Assembly: GCA_029974035.1 (NCBI GenBank)
Contig: JARKQG010000104.1
Coordinates: forward strand, 1-64,000
DNA from: Eubacteriales bacterium
Lineage (GTDB): Bacteria; Bacillota_A; Clostridia; Christensenellales; Aristaeellaceae
Reading direction: 5' to 3'
Length of the DNA: 64,000 bases
Part shown: piece by piece, positions 15,549 to 24,358 of the stretch
How the letters are laid out: each line of letters begins with the position of its first letter
Numbering within the stretch: position 1 is the stretch's first letter
Notes under the pieces: generated by a model
What the model was told of the DNA's origin: nothing
Seen by the model: the letters and a program-made list of their open reading frames with translations, nothing else
Database searches by the model: none
Program-made: the position numbers and the translations under genes

Positions 15549-16112
15549 CTACCTCAGCGAGCAGGCCATGCCGGACTCCGCGGCGGTTCTCATGCCCTCC
15601 TCGATGGCGCGGCGGTTGATCTCCATCATCTTTTCCTTGCCGCTGCCCAGCTTGTGGCGAAGGGCGCCCATCATGGTGTCGATGTCAAAGGTGCAGGTGA
15701 GCCCCGCGTAGGCGCCCAGCATCACCATGTTGGCGGCGCGAAGGCTGCCGGCCCTGTCGGCGATCTCGCTGCAGGGCACGCCCACGGCGCGGATGTCCGC
15801 GCGGGCGGGCCGGGTGTCGATGAGGCTGGCGTTGTAAAGGAGCGCGCCGCCGGGCTTCACCAGCTTTTCAAAGAGCATCATGGAGGGCTTGTTCATGGCG
15901 ATCACCACATCCGGCTCCTCCACCTTGGGGCTGCCCACCGGCTCGTCGGAGATCACCACGGTGCAGTTGGCGCTGCCGCCGCGCATCTCCGGGCCGTAGG
16001 AGGGCATCCAGGAAACCTCCTTGCCGTCCAGCATGCCGGAATAGGCGATCAGCTGGCCGATCAGAAGCACGCCCTGCCCGCCGAATCCGGCGACGATCAG
16101 GCCCGTTTCCAT
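15549..16112 (-). CDS. 2-oxoacid:ferredoxin oxidoreductase, gamma subunit
   Basis: 187 residues. [52 protein letters not shown] is the gamma-subunit signature (GFGGQGV and [10 protein letters not shown]). It is the fourth gene of a ferredoxin-alpha-beta-gamma operon and starts one base after the beta-subunit stop. It joins alpha and beta to build the enzyme that oxidatively decarboxylates a 2-oxoacid to acyl-CoA while reducing ferredoxin. Confidence 0.92.
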   Translation of the reverse strand: METGLIVAGFGGQGVLLIGQLIAYSGMLDGKEVSWMPSYGPEMRGGSANCTVVISDEPVGSPKVEEPDVVIAMNKPSMMLFEKLVKPGGALLYNASLIDTRPARADIRAVGVPCSEIADRAGSLRAANMVMLGAYAGLTCTFDIDTMMGALRHKLGSGKEKMMEINRRAIEEGMRTAAESGMACSLR

Positions 16113-16113
16113 G

Positions 16114-16851
16114 CTACTCCACCTCCTTGAACACGCCCAGCGGGTACTGGGGGATCATGCGCTCTTCCAGCCACTTAAGCGCCTCCACCGGGGTCAGCCC
16201 CCAGTTGGTGGGGCAGGTGGAGAGCACCTCGATCATCGTAAAGCCCTTTCCCTCCATCTGGTACCGGAACGCCTTTTTGATGGCCTTGCCCGCGGCCAGC
16301 ACGTTTTTCACATCGTGCACGCTGACCCGCTGAATCAGCGCCGGGCCGTCCAGCGTGGAGAGCATTTCGCTGACGCGGATGGGGTTGCCGGCGATCTTCG
16401 CGTCCCGCCCCAGGGGGGAGGTGGTGGTCTTCTGGCCCAGGAGGGTGGTGGGGGCCATCTGGCCGCCGGTCATGCCGTAGATGGCGTTGTTGACGAAAAT
16501 CACGGTGATGTTCTCGCCCCTGGCCGCCGCGTGGACGATCTCCGCCGCGCCGATGGAGGCCAAATCGCCGTCGCCCTGGTAGGTGAACACGATATTTTCC
16601 GGATGCACGCGCTTGGCGCCCGTGGCCACCGCCGGCGCGCGGCCATGGGCGGCCTCGTACATGTCGCAATTGAAGTAATCGTAGGCGAACACGGCGCAGC
16701 CCACCGGCGCCACGCCTACGGCGCGGTCCTGCAGGCCCAGCTCGTCCAGCGCCTCGGCCACCAACCGGTGAATGATGCCGTGGGTGCATCCGGGGCAGTA
16801 GTGCATGGGGGTGTCGGAGAGCATCTTCGGCTTTTCAAACACGATGGCCAT
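16114..16851 (-). CDS. 2-oxoacid:ferredoxin oxidoreductase, beta (TPP-binding) subunit
   Basis: 245 residues. [19 protein letters not shown] starts the domain; the thiamine-pyrophosphate/Mg motif is [42 protein letters not shown]. The set fits 2-oxoglutarate (KorB) or branched-chain (VorB) enzymes better than one-polypeptide pyruvate:ferredoxin oxidoreductase; the substrate cannot be separated by eye. The true start is the ATG at 16851 ([11 protein letters not shown]), which shares one base with the alpha stop (TGATG). Confidence 0.92.
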   Translation of the reverse strand: MAIVFEKPKMLSDTPMHYCPGCTHGIIHRLVAEALDELGLQDRAVGVAPVGCAVFAYDYFNCDMYEAAHGRAPAVATGAKRVHPENIVFTYQGDGDLASIGAAEIVHAAARGENITVIFVNNAIYGMTGGQMAPTTLLGQKTTTSPLGRDAKIAGNPIRVSEMLSTLDGPALIQRVSVHDVKNVLAAGKAIKKAFRYQMEGKGFTMIEVLSTCPTNWGLTPVEALKWLEERMIPQYPLGVFKEVE

Positions 16852-17912
16852 CACGCGCCCTCCTTCATTTCGCGGATTTTTTCCAGAATTTCGTTGACGC
16901 CGGGAATCATGCCGCCGGTGCGGCCGTAGAAGCCGACGGGGCAGGCGCCCGCGGCGGCGATCTTCACATCGTCCACCATCTGGCCCATGGACATCTCCAC
17001 CGCCAGAATGGACTTCACGCGCCGGGCGGCCCGGGCGATTTCCTCCTCCGGGAAGGGCCACAGCGTGATCGGGCGAATCAGGCCCACCGGGATGCCCTCG
17101 GCCCGTGCCCTGCGCACCGCGGTCAGCGCGATGCGGGCGGTGGTGCCGTAGGCGACGAGGGCGTAGCGGGCGTCGTCCATGAACTGGGTTTCCACCATCA
17201 CCTCGCGCTCGCGCATGGCCTGGTACTTGGCTTCCAGCTTCTGGTTGTGCTTTTCCAGCACGTCCGGCTTGATGTAGAGCGAATTGATGACCGCGCGGGG
17301 GCGGGTTCTGTCCCAGCCGGTGGCGGCCCAGCTCTTTTCGTGGCGCTCGGTTTCAAAGGATTCGGGCATGACCACCGGCTCCATCATCTGGCCGATGACG
17401 CCGTCTCCCAGCACCATCACGGGGTTGAGGTATCGGTCCGCCGCGTCAAAGGCCGCGGCCGTCAGCGTGACGGCCTCCTGGACCGTGGAGGGCGCGTAGA
17501 CGATCATGCGGTAATCGCCGTGGCCACCGCCCCGGGTGGCCTGGAAATAGTCGCTCTGGGCGGGCTGGATGGACCCCAGGCCAGGGCCGCCGCGCACGAT
17601 GTTGACGATCACGCAGGGCAGCTCCGCGCCCACGATGTAGCTGATGCCCTCCTGCTTCAGCGAAATGCCCGGGCTGGAGGAGGAGGTCATCACCCGGGCG
17701 CCGGCGCCGGCCGCGCCGTAGACCATGTTGATGGCGCTGACCTCGCTCTCCGCCTGCAAAAACGCGCCGCCCACCTCCGGCAGGCGCCTGGACATGTATT
17801 CGGGAATTTCGTTCTGCGGGGTGATGGGATAACCGAAAAAGTAGCGGCAGCCGGCGCGCACCGCGGCCTCGGCGATGGCTTCGTTTCCCTTCATCATCTG
17901 GCGGTTTCGCAT
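16851..17912 (-). CDS. 2-oxoacid:ferredoxin oxidoreductase, alpha subunit
   Basis: 353 residues. [40 protein letters not shown] is the classical alpha-subunit opening; [38 protein letters not shown] and [17 protein letters not shown] follow. This subunit holds the pyrimidine-binding part of the TPP site with the beta subunit. It starts 11 bp after the ferredoxin gene. The ATG at 17912 ([12 protein letters not shown]) has RBS GAGGGGT; two further Met codons (residues 6 and 7) are alternatives. Confidence 0.92.
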   Translation of the reverse strand: MRNRQMMKGNEAIAEAAVRAGCRYFFGYPITPQNEIPEYMSRRLPEVGGAFLQAESEVSAINMVYGAAGAGARVMTSSSSPGISLKQEGISYIVGAELPCVIVNIVRGGPGLGSIQPAQSDYFQATRGGGHGDYRMIVYAPSTVQEAVTLTAAAFDAADRYLNPVMVLGDGVIGQMMEPVVMPESFETERHEKSWAATGWDRTRPRAVINSLYIKPDVLEKHNQKLEAKYQAMREREVMVETQFMDDARYALVAYGTTARIALTAVRRARAEGIPVGLIRPITLWPFPEEEIARAARRVKSILAVEMSMGQMVDDVKIAAAGACPVGFYGRTGGMIPGVNEILEKIREMKEGA

Positions 17913-17923
17913 GGTACCCCTCC

Positions 17924-18136
17924 TCACTTTTCGACGGTGATCACGCAGTCGGGGCACATGCGGGCGCAGAACGCGCAGCCAATGCACTTTTCCGGCGCTT
18001 CGCATTCACTGGGATGGTAGCCCTTGGCGTTGAGCTTTTCCGACAGCTTCAGGATTTTTTTCGGGCAGGCCACGACGCAAAGACTGCAGCCCTTGCAGTC
18101 GTCCTCCCGGATGGTCACTTTGGGCAAAGGGAACAC
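17924..18136 (-). CDS. 2-oxoacid:ferredoxin oxidoreductase, delta subunit (2[4Fe-4S] ferredoxin)
   Basis: 70 residues. Two complete cluster motifs are present: CKGCSLCVVACP and CIGCAFCARMCP. It passes electrons from the TPP subunits to cellular ferredoxin. First gene of the four-gene operon; a TGGTATACT extended -10 lies at 18159-18167 on this strand. Confidence 0.93.
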   Translation of the reverse strand: MFPLPKVTIREDDCKGCSLCVVACPKKILKLSEKLNAKGYHPSECEAPEKCIGCAFCARMCPDCVITVEK

Positions 18137-18158
18137 CTCGCATCACGGATTTCCTAAC

Positions 18159-18167
18159 AGTATACCA
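18159..18167 (-). promoter_or_regulatory. Extended -10 of the oxidoreductase operon
   Basis: On the minus strand TGGTATACT; no good -35 is visible. Confidence 0.45.
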
Positions 18168-18195
18168 TATCCGTATGTGGTTTTTGTGAACAAAT

Positions 18196-19527
18196 CTATT
18201 TTCCCACGCAAAAATTTCGGAACACCGCGGCAATCACCTCGTCCGGGGCGCTGCGCCCGGTGATCTCGCCCAGGGTTTCGAGGGCCTCCATCAGGTCCAC
18301 GCTGATCACGTCCGGCGGCATGCCGCCCTCAAGGGCGGTTTGGGCGCGCCGAAGAGCCGCAAGCGCCCGGCGGGCGCAGTCGATCTGCCGGGGCTGGGTG
18401 AGCAGCTCCTCGGCGGCGGATTCGTCCCCCGCCCGCGCCGCGACGGCCTCGAGCAGCGCGTCCACGCCCTCGCCGGTCCGCGCGGAAACGCGGCGGCCCG
18501 CCCGGCCGGGAAAGGTGCCCAGGTCGCACTTGTTGAGCACCACCAGCGCGCGCTCGTCCGCCGCACGGATCAGTTCCCTTTCCGCCCCGCTCTCCGGCGC
18601 GGAGCCATCCAGCACCAGCAGCACCACGTCGGCGGACTCGGCGGCCCGCCGGGCGCGGAGGACGCCCTCGCGCTCCACGGCGTCCTCCGCCTCGCGGAGC
18701 CCCGCCGTGTCCATCAGCGTGATTTCGAGGCCCCGGTACCGGAGCCGCTCGGCCAGCACGTCCCGGGTGGTGCCGGGCACCTCCGTCACGATGGCGCGGT
18801 CGCTTTTCAGGATCGCGTTCATCAGCGACGACTTGCCCGCGTTGGGCGGGCCCGCGATGACCACCGCCAGCCCCTCCCGGAGAAAGCGGGCCGCGCGCTC
18901 GTCCAGCGCGCCCTCGAGGGCGGCGAGGGCTGATCGGATGCCCTTTTCAAGGTCCAGGGCCGCCTCCGCCTCGTCCACTTCCTCGGGAAAGTCCGCCAGC
19001 GCCTCGATCCGGGCCAGAAGGCCGGTCAGTTCTTCCGAAACGTCCTCCACCAGGCGGCGCACCGACTGGTTCATCTGCCGCGCGGCGGCGCGGAAGGCCC
19101 CCTCGCCGCCGGCGCGGATCATGGCCATCACCGCCTCGGCCTGGCTGAGGTCGATCCGCCCGTTGAGAAACGCCCGGAGCGTGAATTCCCCCGGCTCCGC
19201 CACCCGCACGCCCTGCCGCAGCACCAGCGACAGCGCCTTTTCCACCGCGTAACGCCCGCCGTGCACGTGCAGTTCGGCCACGTCCTCCCGGGTGTAGGAC
19301 CGGGGCGCGGCCATATATACCGCCATCGCCTCGTCCAGGGGCTGCCCGTCCTCCACGATATGGCCGTAGTACAGCCTTCCGGGCGCAAGGGGAGCAAGCG
19401 CGCCCGAGCGCTCAAAAACGGCCTCGAGCGCTTTCAAGGCGCCCGGGCCGCTGACGCGCACGATCGCGATGCCGCCTTCCCCCTGCGCGGTGGCGATGGC
19501 GGCGATGGTGTCCTCCCGGCTACGCAT
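18196..19527 (-). CDS. mnmE: tRNA uridine-5-carboxymethylaminomethyl GTPase MnmE
   Basis: 443 residues, normal length. The N-terminal tetrahydrofolate-binding domain starts EDTIAAIATAQGEGGIAIVRVSG; the G domain carries GPPNAGKSSLMNAILKSDRAIVTEVPGTTRD, DTAGL and NKCD; the protein ends FCVGK, the essential C-terminal C-x-G-K. It modifies wobble U34 of certain tRNAs with MnmG. It follows dnaN with an 8-bp overlap. Its usual partner mnmG is not nearby, an unusual arrangement for a Firmicute. Confidence 0.97.
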   Translation of the reverse strand: MRSREDTIAAIATAQGEGGIAIVRVSGPGALKALEAVFERSGALAPLAPGRLYYGHIVEDGQPLDEAMAVYMAAPRSYTREDVAELHVHGGRYAVEKALSLVLRQGVRVAEPGEFTLRAFLNGRIDLSQAEAVMAMIRAGGEGAFRAAARQMNQSVRRLVEDVSEELTGLLARIEALADFPEEVDEAEAALDLEKGIRSALAALEGALDERAARFLREGLAVVIAGPPNAGKSSLMNAILKSDRAIVTEVPGTTRDVLAERLRYRGLEITLMDTAGLREAEDAVEREGVLRARRAAESADVVLLVLDGSAPESGAERELIRAADERALVVLNKCDLGTFPGRAGRRVSARTGEGVDALLEAVAARAGDESAAEELLTQPRQIDCARRALAALRRAQTALEGGMPPDVISVDLMEALETLGEITGRSAPDEVIAAVFRNFCVGK

Positions 19528-20626
19528 GCACGCGGACGGGCAGCACCAGGTAGGTGTAGGCGTCGCCCTCGACGGGGCCGATCAGGCAGGGACTGACGGA
19601 GGAATTGAAGCGCAGGAAGATCTCTTCGTCCTTCACGGCCCGCAATACGTCCATCATGTAGCGCACGTTGAAGGCGATGTCCAGCGCCTCGCCCTCGACC
19701 TCGGCTTCCAGCTCCTCGTACACGTCGCCGCTCTCGGAATTGGCGGTGATCACGATGCTCCCCTCGGAAACCGACATGCGGATCAGGTTGTTGCGCCCCT
19801 CCCGCGCCATCAGCGAGGCGCGCTCAACGCAGCGGGCCATGGCGTCGGTTTGCACCTTTGCGCGGGTTTTCCATTCCTTGGGGATGATCCGGCGGTACTC
19901 GATGAATTCGCCGTCGATCAGCGTGGTGTAGAACTGGGTGGAATCCATGTTGATCATCAGCTGGTTGCCGCCGATGAGGATCATGGCCATGCGGCTTTCG
20001 TCGTCCGCCATCACGCGGGCGATTTCCGTCAGCGCCTTCTGGGGGATGATGGCGCTGATGTCCGCCGCGTCGCCGGAGAGCCGCTCCAGCCGCAGCGCCA
20101 GCCGGAAGCCGTCCAGCGCCACCATGCGCAGCTCGCCCTTTTCAATCTCCATCAGGCTGCCGGTCAGCACCATCCGCGTCTCATCCGACGAGGTGGCGAA
20201 GCTGGTCTGCTCGATCATCTCGCGCAGGAGCTTCTGGGGCAGGATAAAGGAATTCTGCGCGCTGACCAGCGGAAGCGCCGGGTAGTTCGCCGGATTCTGG
20301 CCGGCGATGGTGGTGCGGGAGCCCTGGCAGCGCACCGTCATCGCAAAGGAATCGTTGGAGGAGGCCTTCATCTCTCCCTGGGGAAGCTTGCGCATCACTT
20401 CCAGAAACAGCTTTCCCGGCAGCACCAAATCGCCGTCCTCCTCGATTTCGGCGCTCACCAGGGTCACGATGGAGATGGACCCGTCGGAGCAGGTCAGCTT
20501 CAGGGAATCCTCGCCCGTCTTGATCAGTACGCCTTCCAGAATCGGCTGGGTGGTGCGCGCCGAAAGTGCGCGGGAGGCCACGCTCAGGCCGTCGACCAGA
20601 TCTGTCACCTGACAGGTAAACCGCAT
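19520..20626 (-). CDS. dnaN: DNA polymerase III sliding clamp (beta subunit)
   Basis: 368 residues with the three-domain clamp pattern: MRFTCQVTDLVDGLSVASRALSARTTQPILEGVLI at the start, PALPLVSAQNSFILPQKLLREMIEQTSFATSSDETRMVLTGSLM in the middle, and the conserved end GPVEGDAYTYLVLPVRVHA. It encircles DNA and tethers the replicase. The ATG at 20626 is preceded by AGGAGGATGTCCC; the longer frame (20647) starts inside that leader. Confidence 0.97.
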   Translation of the reverse strand: MRFTCQVTDLVDGLSVASRALSARTTQPILEGVLIKTGEDSLKLTCSDGSISIVTLVSAEIEEDGDLVLPGKLFLEVMRKLPQGEMKASSNDSFAMTVRCQGSRTTIAGQNPANYPALPLVSAQNSFILPQKLLREMIEQTSFATSSDETRMVLTGSLMEIEKGELRMVALDGFRLALRLERLSGDAADISAIIPQKALTEIARVMADDESRMAMILIGGNQLMINMDSTQFYTTLIDGEFIEYRRIIPKEWKTRAKVQTDAMARCVERASLMAREGRNNLIRMSVSEGSIVITANSESGDVYEELEAEVEGEALDIAFNVRYMMDVLRAVKDEEIFLRFNSSVSPCLIGPVEGDAYTYLVLPVRVHA

Positions 20627-20688
20627 GGGACATCCTCCTGAATTCATTCCCTTTCAAAAGAGAAACGTAATATAAGCCGTCGTAGTGC

Positions 20689-20706
20689 TGTGGATATTGT
20701 GGATAA
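20689..20706. promoter_or_regulatory. Two adjacent DnaA boxes between dnaA and dnaN
   Basis: TGTGGATAT (20689-20697, one mismatch) directly joined to TGTGGATAA (20698-20706, perfect), the same orientation. Weaker relatives lie at 20754-20762 (TGTGGAAAG) and 20782-20790 (TTTTCCACG). Confidence 0.85.
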
Positions 20707-20816
20707 CCCCGCCCGGAGCCATGCGCACAGCGGGTTTTGGCGGTGGAATCGGGTGTGGAAAGCGCCGGGGTTTTGGCCGGGTTTTCCACGCTTTGTCCCG
20801 ATCCGGGCGCCGGATT

Positions 20817-22133
20817 CTACCGTCCCTTGATCATGGCCCGCAGGGTTTCCAGCGTATTTTGCAGCTGCGCGTTCTCCGAGGCCAGTCGGTCGATCTTGTC
20901 GCAGGCGTGCATCACCGTGGTGTGGTCGCGCCCGCCGAATTCGCCGCCGATCCGGGTGGTGGACAGGTTCATCAGTTCCCGGCACAGGAACATGGCAATC
21001 TGGCGCGGCAGCGCGATTTCGCGGTTTCTGCGCTGGGAAATGAGGTCCGCCCGGTCGATGTGGTAGTAGTCCGAGGTGATCTGCATGATCAGATCCGCGG
21101 TGATGGAGCGGGCTTCCCGCGTCTTGATGATGGAGGAAAGCGCCCGCTGGGCCAGATCCATGTCGATGGGGCGGTTGTCCACCATGGTCTGGGCGTAGAC
21201 GCGGGTGAGGGAGCCTTCCAGTTCGCGGATGTTGGAGCGCACCTGGTCCGCGATGAAGGAGAGCACCTCGTCCGGCACGTCGATGTGCTCGTCCTCGGCC
21301 TTTCGGCGCAGAATCGCCAGCCGGGTTTCGTAGTCCGGCTTCTGGATGTCCGCCACCAGGCCCCACTCAAAGCGGGAGCGCAACCGCTCCTCCAGCGTGG
21401 GGATGTCCTTGGGCGGCCGGTCGCTGGAGAGGATGATCTGCTTGCCGCTGGCGTGCAGCTGGTTGAAGGTGTGGAAAAACTCCTCCTGCGTCGCGGTCTT
21501 GCCGGCGATAAACTGGATGTCGTCCACCATCAGCACGTCCACGCTGCGCAGCTTTTCCCGGAGCGCGTGGCTGGTCTTTTTCTGGATGGCGTCGATCACG
21601 TCGTTGGTGAAGCGCTCGCTGGTGATGTACAAAAGCCGGGTATCCGGGTTTTCGCTGAGGATGTAGTGGCCGATGGCGTGCATCAGGTGGGTCTTTCCAA
21701 GGCCCACGCCGCCGTAGAGAAACAGCGGGTTGTAGGCGTCCGACGGCAATTCCGCCACCGCCAGGCTGGCGGCGTGGGCAAACCGGTTGGAGGTGCCCAC
21801 CACGAAGGTGTCAAAGGTATACTTCGGGTTCAGCGCGTCGCCGGCCGCCTCCTGGGCGCCCTGCATCTCCGCCTCGCCGGTGGTCTGCCGGAACACGATG
21901 GTCATCGGACGGCCGTAGGCTTCGCTGAGTGCGGCCTGAAACAGCGTGCCGTACCGCTTTTTCAGGTTGTTGACGGCAAAGCTGTCGGTGTGGCCCAGCA
22001 CCACCTGGGTTCCGGTCGCCGACAGCACCCGGAGCGGCTTGCACCAGGTGTTGAAGCTGACCGGGTTGATCTCCTCTTTCAGGATATCCAGCGTTCTCTC
22101 CCACAGGTCGGCGCTCAGCGCGAACTGATTCAT
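20817..22133 (-). CDS. dnaA: Chromosomal replication initiator DnaA
   Basis: 438 residues. Domain I starts LWERTLDILKEEINPVSFNTWCKPL; the linker is short. The AAA+ domain has KYTFDTFVVGTSNRFAHAASLAVAE, Walker A GGVGLGKTHL (141-150), Walker B VLMVDDIQFI, and sensor/arginine elements. Domain IV carries the DnaA-box-reading signature GRDHTTVMHACDKI. Perfect DnaA boxes lie both upstream and downstream, and two of them sit inside its own leader, so the gene is probably autoregulated. Confidence 0.98.
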   Translation of the reverse strand: MNQFALSADLWERTLDILKEEINPVSFNTWCKPLRVLSATGTQVVLGHTDSFAVNNLKKRYGTLFQAALSEAYGRPMTIVFRQTTGEAEMQGAQEAAGDALNPKYTFDTFVVGTSNRFAHAASLAVAELPSDAYNPLFLYGGVGLGKTHLMHAIGHYILSENPDTRLLYITSERFTNDVIDAIQKKTSHALREKLRSVDVLMVDDIQFIAGKTATQEEFFHTFNQLHASGKQIILSSDRPPKDIPTLEERLRSRFEWGLVADIQKPDYETRLAILRRKAEDEHIDVPDEVLSFIADQVRSNIRELEGSLTRVYAQTMVDNRPIDMDLAQRALSSIIKTREARSITADLIMQITSDYYHIDRADLISQRRNREIALPRQIAMFLCRELMNLSTTRIGGEFGGRDHTTVMHACDKIDRLASENAQLQNTLETLRAMIKGR

Positions 22134-22254
22134 CCCAATCCCCCAGTTCTTTCGCGGCTGTAATGAAGCGACGGGCGCAAGTGCTCGAAAAAAAATGGGT
22201 TATCCACATGATTGTGTATGACGATGTGGATAAGATCCCGTGCTTGTTGCAGTC

Positions 22255-22283
22255 ATTATACCAAAAATCCGCCGTCCAAACAA
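22255..22283 (-). promoter_or_regulatory. dnaA promoter
   Basis: Minus strand TTGTTT (22278-22283), 17-bp spacer, TATAAT (22255-22260). The two DnaA boxes lie between it and dnaA. Confidence 0.8.
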
Positions 22284-22553
22284 CGTGAAATGCTTCCCGA
22301 ATCCGCTTCGCGGGGCAAAATGTTTCGGCTGACATTCTTCGAGCTCTCCCGCCACATTTCGTGGAATGCGGCGCGGATTGCGCGGTGAAAAAAATATATA
22401 TTCCTATTTATATAGCCATCCGTGGACACACAACCGTCTTTGGCGCTTTATTGGGCGCGGGCGTCGCGATTTCGTCACATTTTACAAAGCGGGCCTTTGC
22501 CGCCCCCCGCCCGGGGCCGCTTTGGCGGCCGCACATTTTACTTCATAAACCTG

Positions 22554-22580
22554 TTGATTTTGGGCGGGTCGTGCTATAAT
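22554..22580 (+). promoter_or_regulatory. glnS promoter
   Basis: Extended -10 TGCTATAAT (22572-22580) with TTGATT at 22554-22559 (15-bp spacer). Confidence 0.7.
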
Positions 22581-22612
22581 ATCGTAATCTTATCGAAAAC
22601 GAGGGGATCAAC

Positions 22613-24319
22613 GTGTCCGAAGCGCGCGGCGCCTCCAACTTCATCGAGGAATTCATCGAGCAGGACCTGGCCTCCGGCCGCTACGATCGCGTCAAGACGC
22701 GGTTTCCGCCGGAGCCCAACGGGTTTTTGCACATCGGCCACGCCAAGGCGCTGTGCATTGACTTCGGCACGGCCCAAAAGTACGGCGGCACCTGCAACCT
22801 CCGGTTTGACGATACCAACCCCGCCAAGGAGGACGCGGTGTTCGTGGAGAACATCGAACGGGACATCCGCTGGCTGGGCTACCGGTGGGACGAGCTGCAC
22901 TTTGCGTCGGACTTCTTTCCGAAGCTGTTTGAAATCGCCTGCGGCCTGATCCAAAAGGGCGTGGCCTACGTGGACGACCAGACCCCGGAAGAAATGCGCC
23001 TGAGCCGGGGTACGCTGACAACCCCGGGGGTGGAAAGCCCCTTCCGCAACCGCTCCGCGGAGGAGAACCTGGATCTCTTCCACAGAATGCGCGCGGGCGA
23101 ATTTCCCGACGGCGCGCGGGTGCTCCGCGCGAAGATCGACATGGCCTCGCCCAACGTGCTGATGCGGGACCCGACCCTCTACCGCATCCTGCGCCACCGC
23201 CACCACCGCACCGGCGACGCGTGGTGCATCTACCCGATGTATGACTTCCAGCACCCGCTGCAGGACGCGCTGGAGGGCGTGACCCACTCGCTGTGCTCGC
23301 TGGAGTATGAAATCCACCGCCCGCTGTACGACTGGGTGGTGCGCGAGGCCGGGTTTGAACGCCCGCCGCGGCAGATCGAGTTTGCGCGGCTGAACCTGAC
23401 CCGCACCATCATGTCCAAGCGGTACCTGCGCCGCCTGGTGGAGGAAGGCGTGGTGTCCGGCTGGGACGACCCGCGCATGCCCACGCTGGCGGCCATGCGC
23501 CGCCGGGGCTACCCGCCGGAGGCGATTTCCGATTTTCTCTCGCGGGTGGGCGTTTCCAAGGCGGATTCCACCGTGGACGGCGCGCTGCTGGAGCACTGCG
23601 TGCGCGAGGCGCTGGGCGAGGGCGCGCCCCGGGCGATGGCGGTGCTGGACCCGGTGGAGGTGGTGCTCACCAACTGGCCCGAGGGCAGGGTGGAGGAGAT
23701 CCGGATGGAAAACCACCCGGACCACCCGGAGATGGGTGATCGCACCCTCCGGTTTTCCGGCAGGCTCTTTATCGAGCGCGAGGACTTTTTGGAAGACCCG
23801 CCGCCCAAGTTCTTCCGGCTGGCCCCGGGCCGCGAGGCGCGGCTCAAGGGCGGCTACATCGTCAGGTGCGAAGGCCTGGAAAAGGACGATTCCGGCAGCG
23901 TGGTAAAGCTTTTCTGCTCCGTGGACATGGACTCCAAGTCCGGCAGCGCCGGCGCCGGCCGCAAGGTCAAGGCCACGCTGCACTGGCTGAGCGCCGAGGA
24001 CGCGGTGCCCTTCACCGCGCGGCTGTACGAGCCCATCCTGATGGAGGACGCGCCCCAGGAGGAGATCGAGCTTGACGAGGAGGGCGCGGAGGTGGAGCGC
24101 CCGGCCCGGGATTTCATGGACCGGCTGAACCCCGAAAGCCTTGCCCTGCGCGACCGCGCCCTGTGCGAAAAGGCCGTCGCCGAGGCGCCGGTGGGCGCGC
24201 GCTTTCAGTTCCTTCGGGTGGGCTACTTCGCCAAGGACCCGGATTCCACCGCCGAAAGGCCCGTCTACAACCGCGTCGTGCCCCTCAAGGACGCGTGGCA
24301 GAAGGCGAAAAAGGGGTAG
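22613..24319 (+). CDS. glnS: Glutaminyl-tRNA synthetase
   Basis: 568 residues. FPPEPNGFLHIGHAKALCIDFG has the class I HIGH motif (residues 40-43); RFDDTNPAKED and the GlnRS-specific LSRGTLTTPG follow; the second signature is TIMSKRYL (Met267-Lys269). The two C-terminal beta-barrels for anticodon reading are present (KVKATLHWLSAEDAVPFTARLYEPI). GlnRS is uncommon in Firmicutes, most of which make Gln-tRNA through GatCAB, so this is probably an old transfer. The GTG start has GAGGGGATCAAC before it. It is the first rightward gene from the origin. Confidence 0.96.
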   Translation: MSEARGASNFIEEFIEQDLASGRYDRVKTRFPPEPNGFLHIGHAKALCIDFGTAQKYGGTCNLRFDDTNPAKEDAVFVENIERDIRWLGYRWDELHFASDFFPKLFEIACGLIQKGVAYVDDQTPEEMRLSRGTLTTPGVESPFRNRSAEENLDLFHRMRAGEFPDGARVLRAKIDMASPNVLMRDPTLYRILRHRHHRTGDAWCIYPMYDFQHPLQDALEGVTHSLCSLEYEIHRPLYDWVVREAGFERPPRQIEFARLNLTRTIMSKRYLRRLVEEGVVSGWDDPRMPTLAAMRRRGYPPEAISDFLSRVGVSKADSTVDGALLEHCVREALGEGAPRAMAVLDPVEVVLTNWPEGRVEEIRMENHPDHPEMGDRTLRFSGRLFIEREDFLEDPPPKFFRLAPGREARLKGGYIVRCEGLEKDDSGSVVKLFCSVDMDSKSGSAGAGRKVKATLHWLSAEDAVPFTARLYEPILMEDAPQEEIELDEEGAEVERPARDFMDRLNPESLALRDRALCEKAVAEAPVGARFQFLRVGYFAKDPDSTAERPVYNRVVPLKDAWQKAKKG

Positions 24320-24358
24320 CCACCGACCGCCCCGGGCAAAGGAAGGGTATAAAAAGAC

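Larger units (their letters stand above)
22134..22612. other. oriC: Replication origin region (oriC) upstream of dnaA
   Basis: 479-bp gap between divergent dnaA and glnS. It holds perfect DnaA boxes at 22200-22208 (TTATCCACA) and 22225-22233 (TGTGGATAA), facing each other, and an AT-rich stretch at about 22386-22415 that stands out in this GC-rich genome and could be the unwinding element. A degenerate box (CCGTGGACA, about 22421-22429) follows it. Gene orientation flips here, matching divergent replication forks. Strand-separation site is inferred. Confidence 0.85.
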
